From Mycolicibacterium setense (GTDB lineage Bacteria; Actinomycetota; Actinomycetes; Mycobacteriales; Mycobacteriaceae): DNA of 64,000 nt. Where the stretch lies: NCBI RefSeq assembly GCF_000805385.1, contig NZ_JTJW01000009.1:489334-553333 (forward strand), given 5' to 3'. The position numbers and the translations under genes are program-made. Below are positions 49,550 through 56,940 of the stretch, one piece after another (position 1 is the stretch's first letter; each line of letters begins with the position of its first letter). The notes under the pieces were generated by a model. It was not told where the DNA came from. It did no database searches and was given only the letters and a program-made list of their open reading frames with translations.

Positions 49550-50230
49550 TCAAGGCACCTTGCCCGGCGCCGGCACCGGTGACATGCGGGCGCGGGCGAC
49601 TTGGGCGGCGCCGTTGCCGGTGATCAGCCAGAGCGTGGCGAGCTGCGCGATGAAGTCGTCGACGGACAGGTCGACGCCGCCGTTGACGAATTCCAGGATG
49701 GCGTCGGCCGTTCCGCCGACGATGAATGCCGGTGTCACCTTGGCCAACGGGTCTGTTTCCAACTCGACCCCGTGCACTGTGCGCCCGTGGTCGATGAGCA
49801 CGTCGGTGAGCCGGTGCATGACCGTGCTGCGGTGCGCATCGAGTTCGGGCGACGCGGCGACACCCCCGAGCAGCACACGAGCGCGGCGCGGGTCGTCGAC
49901 GAGTGCCCGCACCGCGGCCGCCACGCTCGCCAGTGCCTGGATTTCCAGCGGGTCCTCCGCTGCCGCGTCCGCCGCCGCCACGGTCGCGCTGCGTACCCGC
50001 TCGGCGATGTCGTCGACGACGGCAACCGACAGGGCGTCCAGATCCGTGAAGCTCTCGTAGAAGTAGCGCTTGTTGAGACTGGCTGCTGCGCAGAGCTTCT
50101 CGACCGTCACGCCCCGCCACTCGTTGCGCGTCATGACGTCCATCGCAGCTTCCAGCAGACGTTCACGCCGCTGGCGGCGACGAGCGTCGGCCGATTGGCC
50201 GCCGTAAGCGCGTTTGGTCGTTGACACCAC
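49550..50230 (-). CDS. TetR-family regulator adjacent to the P450
   Basis: The 226-residue protein has the TetR DNA-binding segment RRQRRERLLEAAMDVMTRNEWRGVTVEKLCAAASLNKRYFYESFTDLDAL. The start is GTG 50230 or the next codon, GTG 50227. It is divergent from a CYP136-like P450 across 50 bp that contain a TetR-style palindrome. From memory M. tuberculosis has the same order at Rv3057c (SDR), Rv3058c (TetR) and Rv3059 (cyp136), so this looks like a conserved module moved to another location. Confidence 0.9.
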   Translation of the reverse strand: MVSTTKRAYGGQSADARRRQRRERLLEAAMDVMTRNEWRGVTVEKLCAAASLNKRYFYESFTDLDALSVAVVDDIAERVRSATVAAADAAAEDPLEIQALASVAAAVRALVDDPRRARVLLGGVAASPELDAHRSTVMHRLTDVLIDHGRTVHGVELETDPLAKVTPAFIVGGTADAILEFVNGGVDLSVDDFIAQLATLWLITGNGAAQVARARMSPVPAPGKVP

Positions 50231-50238
50231 CTGGACAT

Positions 50239-50260
50239 TCTGGCACGGTTTCGTACCAGA
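50239..50260. promoter_or_regulatory. TetR operator candidate between the TetR and CYP genes
   Basis: TCTGGCACG-GTTT-CGTACCAGA is a 22-bp inverted repeat with 9-bp arms and one mismatch. It starts 8 bp from the TetR gene and ends 20 bp before the P450 ATG, so a bound dimer could repress both. Confidence 0.7.
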
Positions 50261-50280
50261 TGGCTGACCGAGAGGACACC

Positions 50281-51714
50281 ATGGAACTGTGCTCGCCTCT
50301 GAACGCGCACCGCCTCCAAGCCCTGGGCGCCGCCGTCACCACACGATTTCCGAGCGGTGAACGCCCTTTGGCCGCTCCGCCACCGGGGTCGAATCTGAAG
50401 CCCGTCATGGGCAATTACGGCTTCCCGTTCCTGGGCCACGTATTGAGCTCCCTGGCCGATCCGCTGGCGTTCGCACGGGACCGCTACGAGCGTTACGGGC
50501 CGGTGTCGTGGGCCGGCGGCGTCGGCTTCCGCGTCGTCGGACTCATGGGTCCCGATGCCCTGGAAACCGCCTGGGTCAACCGCGACAAGGTGTTCTCCAG
50601 CACTCGCGGCTGGGCACCGGTCATCGGGCCGTTCTTCCACCGCGGAATGATGCTGCTGGACTTCGACGAACACCGCGACCACCGCCGCATCATGCAACAG
50701 GCTTTCACCCGCAGCGCGCTGGATGGCTACCTGCAACTGATGCTGCCCAGCATCGACCGCACGCTGCGCGATTGGCCATCGACACAAGCCTTTCCGTTCT
50801 ATCCGTCGATCAAGCACCTGCTGCTCGAGCAAGCCGCCGAGGTATTCGTCGGCACGCACCTCGGCCCCGAATCCGACCGGCTGTCAGCGGACTTCCACGA
50901 CACCGTCCGGGGCGGGCAGGCGTTGTTGCGGGCGGACGTGCCCGGGGGTGTGTGGGCCAAGGGGCTACGGGCCCGGGAGCGGCTCGAAAGGTACTTCGCC
51001 GACCAGGTTCCCGATCGGCAGCGCGGCGATGGCACCGACCTGTTCTCGATGTTGTGCCGCAGCGAGGACGAGGACGGCGCCCGGTTCACACCGACCGACA
51101 TCGTCAACCACATGATCTTCCTGCTGATGGCCGCCCACGACACCACTGCCATCGCGCTGTCCATGCTCTTGTACGAACTGGGCCGGAACCGGCAGTGGCA
51201 GGAGGCTCTTCGCGATGAAGCGGTCAGCCTGCCGAACGACACGCCCAGCGTTCTGGACCTGGACGCCTACCCACTGCTCGACGCCGCGTTCAAGGAGATC
51301 CTCCGGATGTACGCACCTGCGGGCGCGCTGTTCCGCCAAACCGTCCGCGACACCGAGATCCTCGGGCACTTCGTGCCGCGCAAGACCCAGGTCGCCATCA
51401 ATGTCTATGCCTCCATGCGGCTTTCCGACTGGTGGCCCGACCCCGACACGTTCAATCCCGAACGGTTCGTCAACAACTCCGCATCCCGCGCCACGGTGAG
51501 CCGCTACGTGTTCGCGCCATTCGGCGGTGGCGCGCACAAGTGCATCGGCCAGCAGTTCGCCGACATGACCGTCAAGACCACGATGCATCAGATGCTGAGG
51601 CGGTTCGAGTGGAGTGTGCCCGCCGACTACCGCCCGCAGCTGACCTGGGGAACCGGGCCGACACCTGCCGATGACCTCCCGATCGACCTGCGGGCGCGCG
51701 TCGGCGGCCGGTAA
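50281..51714 (+). CDS. Cytochrome P450 (CYP136-like)
   Basis: The 477-residue monooxygenase has the I-helix MAAHDTTAIA, ExxR in KEILRMYAP, and the haem-binding FAPFGGGAHKCIGQQ. Segments VIGPFFHRGMMLLDFDEHRDHRRIMQQAFTRS and DIVNHMIFLLMAAHDT closely resemble what I remember of M. tuberculosis CYP136. ATG 50281 is preceded by GAGAGG at 5-nt spacing. The physiological substrate is unknown, with lipids or terpenoids likely. Confidence 0.92.
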   Translation: MELCSPLNAHRLQALGAAVTTRFPSGERPLAAPPPGSNLKPVMGNYGFPFLGHVLSSLADPLAFARDRYERYGPVSWAGGVGFRVVGLMGPDALETAWVNRDKVFSSTRGWAPVIGPFFHRGMMLLDFDEHRDHRRIMQQAFTRSALDGYLQLMLPSIDRTLRDWPSTQAFPFYPSIKHLLLEQAAEVFVGTHLGPESDRLSADFHDTVRGGQALLRADVPGGVWAKGLRARERLERYFADQVPDRQRGDGTDLFSMLCRSEDEDGARFTPTDIVNHMIFLLMAAHDTTAIALSMLLYELGRNRQWQEALRDEAVSLPNDTPSVLDLDAYPLLDAAFKEILRMYAPAGALFRQTVRDTEILGHFVPRKTQVAINVYASMRLSDWWPDPDTFNPERFVNNSASRATVSRYVFAPFGGGAHKCIGQQFADMTVKTTMHQMLRRFEWSVPADYRPQLTWGTGPTPADDLPIDLRARVGGR

Positions 51715-51721
51715 CGACAAA

Positions 51722-51750
51722 CGCGGCCCGGGAGACTCTCCCGAACCGCG
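51722..51750. terminator. Terminator hairpin between P450 and tRNA-Ala
   Basis: CGCGG (51722-51726) pairs with CCGCG (51746-51750), and inside it GGGAG (51730-51734) pairs with CTCCC (51738-51742). It lies between the plus-strand P450 stop and the minus-strand tRNA-Ala 3' end, so it can end both transcripts. Confidence 0.6.
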
Positions 51751-51769
51751 CTGACCTGTTCAAACTTTG

Positions 51770-51842
51770 TGGAGCTAAGGGGAATCGAACCCCTGACCTT
51801 CTCGATGCGAACGAGACGCGCTACCAACTGCGCTATAGCCCC
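51770..51842 (-). tRNA. tRNA-Ala (anticodon CGC)
   Basis: On the minus strand the sequence starts GGGGCTATAGCGCAGTTGGTAGC. The anticodon arm CTCG-TTCGCAT-CGAG shows CGC, the T arm contains GGTTCGATTCC, and the 3' acceptor strand is TAGCTCC with discriminator A. One G-T pair occurs in the acceptor stem. CCA is not encoded. Confidence 0.95.
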
Positions 51843-51898
51843 TTGATACCGGATGCACAGGCTACCAGCCTTGCGCCCGCGGAACGAAACCGGCCGCT

Positions 51899-53119
51899 CT
51901 ACTGCCCGGCAGCGCGCGGTAGATCGTATTCGCGGGACATCGACCCGTACGACGCGTACGCCAGGTGCTCGAAGATCGGATCCTCGTCATCGATGTCGAG
52001 GACGACCGCGCCGGGGCGGCGCAACCTGGCCGGCACCACGTCGAGTTTGTGGTCGTCGGTGTTCTCCACGCCCAGCCGCGACCGCGCCATCCGTTGTGCA
52101 CGGCGACGCCGCAGCTGCTCCTCGATGCGCGTCTGACGACGCAGGTAGGCCAGGTACAGCACGGTCAGCGTGCCTGCACCGCCACACAGCCACCAGGCCG
52201 AGGGCGTCACCAGGAAGGCAGCGGCCGCCGAGAACACCAGCGTGGCGGCCAGCACCGCGAGCACACGCTTGCGGAACCGGAACTTGCGGGCACTGATCTC
52301 CGCGGCTTTCTTGGAATCGAACCGCCGCTGCCGGTTCGCGTTCAACGACGCGACGGGCGCCTCGGTCTGCTCCTCCTCGACCGGCTCCTCGTCGGCCTCG
52401 GGTTCCAGGCCCGACGAGTCGGCGACGTACTCGTACTCGTCGTCGGCAAGGCCTTCGGGGTCCTCGGTGTCCTCTGCCGCGTCGAGGTCCTCGGCGCTCT
52501 CGACAACACCGGGGTCGTCGGCCTCGTCGAGATCCACTGGGATGCGTTCGGTTTGGGCCTCTGCCTCGGCCTCGAATTGCTCAACGGGTTCTTCGATCGC
52601 GACGGGTTCCGGTTCGGCCTCGGTCTCGGCCTCCGCCTCGGTCTCGAATTCCAATTCGAGTTCGGGCTCGTCGACTTCCTCGGGCTCGGCGTCGGCTGTG
52701 GTGTCGGCCGCCTGGCGCAGCGTACCGACCGGCAGCGCGCCGGAATCCTCGTCGACGATGTCGACGTCGAGATAGTCGGGTTCGGGGGTCTCGACGCGCG
52801 CCGCCGCCACCACGACGGTGCGCTGCACGCGGACCTCGGCGGGCGCCTCGTCGTTCTCGGGGTCGTCCTCGAAGTCGTCGTCGAGCTCCTCGTCGAGGTG
52901 GTCGGCGCTGGGCTGCCAGTGGGGATCGCTGTGATGTCCGGCGGCCGGGCCGCGTCGTAACCGTTGTGCGTTGCGGCCGCTGTTGAGCACTCGTGTCGCC
53001 AGGGCGACGTCACTGGTACGACGCACCGAGTCGCGCTTGCTGATCAACATCGGGACCAGAACGAAAAGCCAGAGAACGACAAGGGAAATCCACAGCAGTG
53101 ACTGGGGGATGCTTGGCAT
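51899..53119 (-). CDS. glpR: Divisome membrane protein GlpR/SepX
   Basis: The 406-residue protein has an N-terminal membrane helix (MPSIPQSLLWISLVVLWLFVLVPML), a long acidic Glu/Asp/Pro-rich region (about residues 70-265), then a basic segment (KKAAEISARKFRFRKR) and two membrane helices (about 285-325), ending in a conserved tail (DHKLDVVPARLRRPGAVVLDIDDEDP). In Corynebacterium and Streptomyces this family anchors FtsZ via the gephyrin-like protein Glp. The glp/moeA gene is two genes upstream here, with rimJ between. Position equals Rv0996. Two operator-like arrays lie upstream. Confidence 0.85.
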   Translation of the reverse strand: MPSIPQSLLWISLVVLWLFVLVPMLISKRDSVRRTSDVALATRVLNSGRNAQRLRRGPAAGHHSDPHWQPSADHLDEELDDDFEDDPENDEAPAEVRVQRTVVVAAARVETPEPDYLDVDIVDEDSGALPVGTLRQAADTTADAEPEEVDEPELELEFETEAEAETEAEPEPVAIEEPVEQFEAEAEAQTERIPVDLDEADDPGVVESAEDLDAAEDTEDPEGLADDEYEYVADSSGLEPEADEEPVEEEQTEAPVASLNANRQRRFDSKKAAEISARKFRFRKRVLAVLAATLVFSAAAAFLVTPSAWWLCGGAGTLTVLYLAYLRRQTRIEEQLRRRRAQRMARSRLGVENTDDHKLDVVPARLRRPGAVVLDIDDEDPIFEHLAYASYGSMSREYDLPRAAGQ

Positions 53120-53186
53120 GACGCCTGCTCCTTTCCCCTTCAGGCTAGGTCCGTGACCAGCGCATCCATGGACGGCGCGCCGACCC

Positions 53187-53204
53187 AATTACACACCTGT
53201 AATT
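53187..53204. promoter_or_regulatory. Palindrome upstream of glpR/sepX
   Basis: AATTACA-CACC-TGTAATT is a perfect 7-bp inverted repeat, AT-rich against a GC-rich background, 68 bp upstream of the glpR start. Probable operator of an unknown dimeric regulator. Confidence 0.5.
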
Positions 53205-53225
53205 CGATCGATACAAGCACCAACA

Positions 53226-53249
53226 GTCACATTTGTCACATTGGTAACA
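53226..53249. promoter_or_regulatory. Three 9-bp-phased MtrA-like hexamers upstream of glpR/sepX
   Basis: GTCACA (53226), GTCACA (53235) and GTAACA (53244) recur with an exact 9-bp period. MtrA, the essential response regulator of cell division and wall genes, is described as binding direct repeats of this kind in mycobacteria. The site lies about 107-130 bp upstream of the glpR start in a 238-bp gap that otherwise holds no gene. Confidence 0.5.
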
Positions 53250-53357
53250 GCTGGCCGCCCCTACTTCGCTGAGATTGCTTCCAGGGCTGCGGATCCGGGG
53301 AAATCACGACCGTAGGCGCAGTGTCGACGCGGCGCGCCGCGCCCACACCCGGCGGAC

Positions 53358-54011
53358 TCAGCACCAATCGGCCCGGCCGGCGATAACCAGGGCCTGGGCC
53401 GCCGAATGCTTGAGTTCTTCCAACGTGACCGCCACCAGGAGATGGTCGCGCCAGGCACCGTCCACCTCGAGATAACGGCGCAGCAGACCCTCCTCGCGGA
53501 AGCCGACCCGCGCCAGTACGGCCCGGCTTGCGGCGTTCTCCGGGCGCACCGTGGCCTCGACCCGGTGCAACTGGACCCCGTTGAAGCAATGGTCGAGCCC
53601 CAGCGCGAGTGCACCCGTCGCCACCCCGCCGCCCGTCTTGTCGCTGGCCACCCAGTAGCCGATCCACGCCGATCGCAGCGCTCCGTGGGTCACGTTGCCG
53701 ATCGTGAGCTGGCCCGCGAACTGTCCGTCGAGCTCGATCACATACGGCAGCATCCGGCCCCGCCGCGCCTCGCCGCGCAGACCCGAACAGATTGCCGGCC
53801 ACGATGAAACTGCATGGCGCACATGCCAATCCACACCACTGACCGGCTCCCACGGCTCCAGGTGGGCCTGGTCGGCCAACCGGATGCGGCTCCATACCGC
53901 GGCATCGCGCAGCCGCACCGGACGCAGCCGCACCACGCCGGCCTTCACCCGCAACGGTCCGACCGCACCGGGCCAACCCGGGTGAAAAGTGTTGGACCGG
54001 AACAGGCTCAT
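53358..54011 (-). CDS. rimJ: GNAT N-acetyltransferase, RimJ-like
   Basis: The 217-residue protein has the RimJ/RimL layout: VRLRPVRLRDAAVWSRIRLADQAHLEPWEP, then GNVTHGALRSAWIGYWVASDKTGGGVATGALALGLDHCF (acetyl-CoA-binding motif A) and VRPENAASRAVLARVGF. RimJ-type enzymes acetylate the N-terminus of ribosomal or other proteins. It lies between glp/moeA and glpR/sepX, as Rv0995 in M. tuberculosis. The true start may be a few codons downstream. Confidence 0.9.
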   Translation of the reverse strand: MSLFRSNTFHPGWPGAVGPLRVKAGVVRLRPVRLRDAAVWSRIRLADQAHLEPWEPVSGVDWHVRHAVSSWPAICSGLRGEARRGRMLPYVIELDGQFAGQLTIGNVTHGALRSAWIGYWVASDKTGGGVATGALALGLDHCFNGVQLHRVEATVRPENAASRAVLARVGFREEGLLRRYLEVDGAWRDHLLVAVTLEELKHSAAQALVIAGRADWC

Positions 54012-54057
54012 CCGCGTGATCGATTCGTCACACCGTCATTCATCGAATGAAGTCTTA

Positions 54058-55296
54058 TCAGCCGCGCTGGGCCAAGAACGCCACATCCACCGTTTCGCCG
54101 GTACGAACCTCGTCGACGTCACTCGGAACCACCACCAGACAGTTGGCCTCGGCGAGCGTCGCCAGCAGGTGCGTGGACGCGCCCGGCGCCCCACCCAAGG
54201 CCTGCACCAGGTATTCGCCGGTGTCCTGGTCGCGCATCAATTGCCCGCGCAGGTATCCGGTGCGGCCTGCCACCGAGCTGATCGGCGACAGCGTGCGGGC
54301 CTGAACGACGCGTCGCATCGGCTGCCGCTTGCCCAGCGACAGCCGGATCAGCGGGCGCACCATCACCTCGAAGACCACCAGCGCGCTCACCGGGTTGGCG
54401 GGCAGCAGGAACACCGGAACGCGGTCACGGCCCAGCTGGCCGAAACCCTGCACCGAGCCGGGGTGCATCGCGATCCGGGCCACCTCCATCTCGCCGAGCT
54501 CGGCGAGTACGGTGCGCACCGATTCGGCCGCGGCCCCGCCCACCGCGCCGGCGATGACCACGATCTCGTTGCGATTGACTTGGCCCTCAACGGTTTCCCG
54601 GAGCTCCCCCGGATCGGTGCTGATGATGCCGACGCGGTTGACCTCGGCACCCGCGTCGCGGCCCGCCGCGGCGAGCGCGTAGGAGTTCACGTCGTACACC
54701 TGCCCGGTGCCGGGATTGCGGGACACGTCGACGAGCTCACCGCCCACGCACATCACCGACAACCTGGGCCGCGGATGCACCAGCACGCGGTCACGGCCCA
54801 CCGCTGCCAACAAGCCGACCTGGGCGGGGCCGATGATGGTTCCCGCCCGCACCGCGACGTCGCCCGGTTGCACATCGTCCCCCGTGCGCCGGACATAGGC
54901 GCCCGAGCGCACGCTGCGCATGATCCGGACCCGGTTCTCACCGCCGTCCGTCCATCGCAGCGGCAGCACCGCGTCGGCCAGCGTGGGCATCGGCGCGCCG
55001 GTCTGCACCCGCGCGGCCTGCCGGGGCTGCAACCGGCTGGGGGTGCGCGCGCCTGCTTCGATCGAGCCCATCACGGGGAGGCTGATCTCACCCGCGCCGT
55101 CGCCCACCGACAACACGTCGACGCTGCGTACCGCGTAGCCGTCGATGGCTGCCTGATCGAACCCCGGCATGGGCCGTTCGGTGACGACCTCCTCGGCACA
55201 CATCAGACCTTGTGACTCGGCGATGGCCACCCGCACCGGTCGGGGCGCCACCGCGGCAGCCGCTACCCGAGCCTGCTGTTCCTCCACCGAACGCAC
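54058..55296 (-). CDS. moeA: MoeA/gephyrin-like molybdopterin molybdotransferase (Glp)
   Basis: The 412-residue protein has the four MoeA domains: MPGFDQAAIDGYAVRS, TGAPMPTLADAVLPL, the GDD site in RRTGDDVQPGDVAV, the MPT-binding GAVGGAAAESVRTVL, and LLPANPVSALVVFE. MoeA inserts molybdate into adenylylated molybdopterin. In actinobacteria the copy beside glpR/sepX (Glp) is also reported to bind FtsZ and act in cell division. Genomic pairing here favours that role, possibly in addition to cofactor synthesis. AGGAAGG precedes the GTG start. Confidence 0.92.
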   Translation of the reverse strand: MRSVEEQQARVAAAAVAPRPVRVAIAESQGLMCAEEVVTERPMPGFDQAAIDGYAVRSVDVLSVGDGAGEISLPVMGSIEAGARTPSRLQPRQAARVQTGAPMPTLADAVLPLRWTDGGENRVRIMRSVRSGAYVRRTGDDVQPGDVAVRAGTIIGPAQVGLLAAVGRDRVLVHPRPRLSVMCVGGELVDVSRNPGTGQVYDVNSYALAAAGRDAGAEVNRVGIISTDPGELRETVEGQVNRNEIVVIAGAVGGAAAESVRTVLAELGEMEVARIAMHPGSVQGFGQLGRDRVPVFLLPANPVSALVVFEVMVRPLIRLSLGKRQPMRRVVQARTLSPISSVAGRTGYLRGQLMRDQDTGEYLVQALGGAPGASTHLLATLAEANCLVVVPSDVDEVRTGETVDVAFLAQRG

Positions 55297-55364
55297 AACA
55301 CGCCTTCCTATCCCATCTCCGGGCCACTACCGGACAACGTGCGGCGTACCGGGCCAGCTCGTTG

Positions 55365-56294
55365 CTAGCCCTCCTGTCCGGTCAGACCCAATCGTTCGAC
55401 CAACCACCGCCGCAATTCGGGGCCGTAGTCGTCACGTTCCAACGCAAAGTCAACCGCAGCCTTCAGGTAGCCGCCGGGATTTCCCAGGTCGTGTCGGGCT
55501 CCGCGGTGCACAACCACGTGCACCGGATGGCCCTCTTCGATGAGGAGCGCGATGGCGTCGGTCAGCTGGATCTCCCCGCCCACTCCGCGCGAAACACGGC
55601 GCAGCGCATCGAAGATCGCCCGGTCGAGAAGGTAGCGGCCGGCGGCGGCGTACGGGGACGGCGCATCCTCGGACTTGGGCTTTTCCACCATGCCCTTGAC
55701 CCGCAGCACGTTCGGGTTGGCCGCGTCGGGCACGGTCTCGACATCGAAGACGCCGTAAGCGCTGATCTTGTCCTCGGGCACCTCGATGGCGCACAGCACG
55801 GTGCCGCCGCGCTTGGCCCGCACCTTCGACATGGTTTCCAACACGCCGGTCGGCAGCACCAGATCATCGGGCAGCAGGACGGCGATCGCGTCCTCGTCGG
55901 GAGCCAGGGCGCCTTCGACGCAGCTGACCGCGTGCCCCAGGCCCAGCGGCTCGGCCTGCACCACCGACTCGACCTTGATCAGTGCGGGCGCGCGGCGGAC
56001 CTTCTCCAGCATCGTCTTCTTGCCGCGAGCCTCCAGCGTGCCTTCGAGCACCAGGTCCTCGACGAAATGCGCGACGACGCCGTCTTTGCCCTCGGAGGTG
56101 ATGATGATCAACCGCTCGGCACCGGCCTCGGCCGCCTCGGCCGCGACCAACTCGATGCCCGGCGTGTCGACGACCGGCAGCAATTCCTTGGGGACCGTCT
56201 TGGTCGCCGGGAGGAATCGGGTACCCAGACCGGCCGCCGGGACCACGGCCGTATAGGGAATCGGCACCTCAGGCGCCTTGTGAGACGTGCTCAT
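55365..56294 (-). CDS. galU: UTP-glucose-1-phosphate uridylyltransferase
   Basis: GalU makes UDP-glucose for polysaccharide, trehalose and wall sugars. The 309-residue protein has AVVPAAGLGTRFLPATKTVPKELLPV, VVQAEPLGLGHAV, LLPDDLVL and VKGMVEKP. TAGGGT lies 7 nt before the ATG on the minus strand, so the mRNA is probably leaderless. It is divergent from the 5-FCL gene, as for Rv0993/Rv0992c. Confidence 0.96.
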   Translation of the reverse strand: MSTSHKAPEVPIPYTAVVPAAGLGTRFLPATKTVPKELLPVVDTPGIELVAAEAAEAGAERLIIITSEGKDGVVAHFVEDLVLEGTLEARGKKTMLEKVRRAPALIKVESVVQAEPLGLGHAVSCVEGALAPDEDAIAVLLPDDLVLPTGVLETMSKVRAKRGGTVLCAIEVPEDKISAYGVFDVETVPDAANPNVLRVKGMVEKPKSEDAPSPYAAAGRYLLDRAIFDALRRVSRGVGGEIQLTDAIALLIEEGHPVHVVVHRGARHDLGNPGGYLKAAVDFALERDDYGPELRRWLVERLGLTGQEG

Positions 56295-56301
56295 CGTTCA
56301 C

Positions 56302-56311
56302 ACCCTAACGT
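56302..56311. promoter_or_regulatory. Symmetric divergent -10 region between galU and 5-FCL
   Basis: ACCCTAACGT fits ANNNTANNNT. On the minus strand it reads TAGGGT, 7 nt before the galU ATG; on the plus strand TAACGT, 10 nt before ATG 56322 and 22 nt before the preferred GTG of the 5-FCL gene. The two hexamers share the central TA. Confidence 0.6.
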
Positions 56312-56333
56312 CCGTTCTGAAATGGTGGAGGGC

Positions 56334-56921
56334 GTGACCCCGCCGACGAAGACCGAGTTGCGAGCCGGCGTTCTGCGTGCAAGAAGGGCGGTGCCCACCG
56401 ACCGCCGCGACAGTGAGTCGCAGGCGCTTCGCCGTTGGCTGCCCACTTTGGTGCGCAGCGGGCAAACGGTGTGTGCCTACGTTCCGGTGGGCTCTGAACC
56501 GGGTTCGCCGAGCCTGTTGGACGCCCTGTCGGAACTCGGTGTGCGTGTGCTGCTTCCGGTTGCCCGCAACGACGAGGACGGCCGCGCCATGCCCATGCAG
56601 TGGGGCCCCTACGAGCCCGGCACCTTGGTGGCTGCCGAGTTCGGCCTGCGCGAGCCCGCGCCACCGTGGTTGCCCGCCGGTCGGATCGCCGATGCCGAGG
56701 TGGTCCTGGTACCCGCGCTGGCCGTCGACCGGCACGGAAACCGGCTGGGCCGGGGTGCCGGCTTCTACGACCGCAGCCTGATCTACGCCGCACCGCACGC
56801 GCGGCTGGTCGCGGTGGTCCGTGACGACGAGCTGGTCGACGAGTTGCCCGCCGACCCTCACGACGTGCGGATGACGCATGCACTGACGCCGTCGGGCGGA
56901 ATCGTGACGTTGCAGCCCTGA
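56334..56921 (+). CDS. 5-formyltetrahydrofolate cyclo-ligase
   Basis: The 195-residue enzyme converts 5-formyl-THF to 5,10-methenyl-THF using ATP, clearing a folate enzyme inhibitor. It has KTELRAGVLRARRAVP, YVPVGSEPG, the substrate loop DAEVVLVPALAVDRHGNRLGRGAGFYDR, and the C-terminal DVRMTHALTPSGG. GTG 56334 gives five residues before KTELRA, as I recall in Rv0992c, and has GGTGGAGG just upstream; ATG 56322 in the same frame is the alternative. Confidence 0.93.
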   Translation: MTPPTKTELRAGVLRARRAVPTDRRDSESQALRRWLPTLVRSGQTVCAYVPVGSEPGSPSLLDALSELGVRVLLPVARNDEDGRAMPMQWGPYEPGTLVAAEFGLREPAPPWLPAGRIADAEVVLVPALAVDRHGNRLGRGAGFYDRSLIYAAPHARLVAVVRDDELVDELPADPHDVRMTHALTPSGGIVTLQP

Positions 56922-56940
56922 GCTGGTCCAGAATCGTCAG

